DNA of 5,257 nt, from assembly GCA_021799555.1 (NCBI GenBank), contig JAJZAG010000268.1, positions 1-5,257 of the forward strand, given 5' to 3'. The translations under genes and the position numbers were made by a program. The notes under the pieces were generated by a model, which worked only from the letters and a program-made list of their open reading frames with translations, was not told where the DNA came from and searched no databases. Origin of the DNA: Deltaproteobacteria bacterium (GTDB taxonomy: Bacteria; Desulfobacterota; Binatia; Binatales; Binataceae). This document shows positions 5,199 to 5,257 of the stretch, piece after piece. How positions within the stretch are numbered: the first letter of the stretch is position 1; every line of letters begins with the position of its first letter.

Positions 5199-5257
5199 TG
5201 GGGAATTTCGCGCGGCCGATGGGTTTGATGCGCTCATTTTGTGCCTTCGTTCTCCCC

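Larger units (their letters stand above)
5051..5257 (-). promoter_or_regulatory. Upstream leader of the transporter operon, with inverted repeats; no clear promoter
   Basis: This is the only stretch of the window upstream of the binding-protein gene, and its far end is cut by the window edge. It holds three inverted repeats: GCGTCGG/CCGACGC (5172-5178 and 5192-5198), TCGAAT/ATTCGA (5096-5101 and 5107-5112), and CGCTAT/ATAGCG (5062-5067 and 5071-5076). The last overlaps the ribosome binding site. I found no convincing -35/-10 pair. A possible 17-codon leader ORF lies at 5237-5184. One minus-strand frame is open from the window edge to a TGA overlapping the next gene's ATG, so the region could instead be the end of an upstream gene. 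Confidence 0.4.

Noticed and set aside
1..5257. CRISPR arrays, tRNA or rRNA genes, insertion sequences
   Set aside because: No regularly spaced repeats, no tRNA-like cloverleaf sequence, no rRNA-like stretch and no transposase were seen. Nearly the whole window is protein-coding.

Overview
The window is gene-dense and every gene I can support lies on the minus strand, so the biological reading order runs from high to low coordinates. It is GC-rich: the transporter genes have strong G/C third positions, and one hand-counted block (1501-1560) is 44/60 G+C. The transporter proteins are of ordinary soil or deltaproteobacterial/acidobacterial-like type. I cannot name the organism more precisely from this sequence.

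Region by region along the minus strand: 5257-5051 is a leader of about 200 bases with several inverted repeats and a possible short leader peptide. One reading frame stays open through it, so the end of a further upstream gene cannot be excluded. 5050-3320 encodes a peptide/nickel-type (SBP_bac_5) solute-binding lipoprotein. 3288-2308 and 2311-1226 encode the two inner-membrane permeases of a Dpp/Opp-type ABC importer, joined by an ATGA stop/start overlap. 1168-629 encodes a four-helix membrane protein that I do not recognise. 702-232 encodes a small SET-domain protein (putative protein-lysine methyltransferase). 201-1 is the N-terminal part of the first ABC ATPase (OppD/DppD type) with its Walker A motif; it runs out of the window.

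Together, the binding protein, both permeases and the ATPase make a classic oligopeptide/dipeptide import operon. A second ATPase (DppF/OppF type) would be expected beyond position 1, but this is not visible. The binding protein would capture the ligand outside the inner membrane, the permeases form the channel, and the ATPase powers it. The true ligand cannot be read from sequence.

The remarkable part is the cassette at about 202-1225. Two genes with no known role in peptide transport, a membrane protein and a SET-domain protein, sit in the same orientation between the second permease and the ATPase. Parts of the cassette are clearly lower in GC than the flanks (for example 26/60 at 421-480), which suggests an acquired insertion carried by the operon's transcription. 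The SET gene has no in-frame ATG. It must start at GTG or TTG inside the upstream gene, or be reached from an out-of-frame ATG by a one-base frame change.
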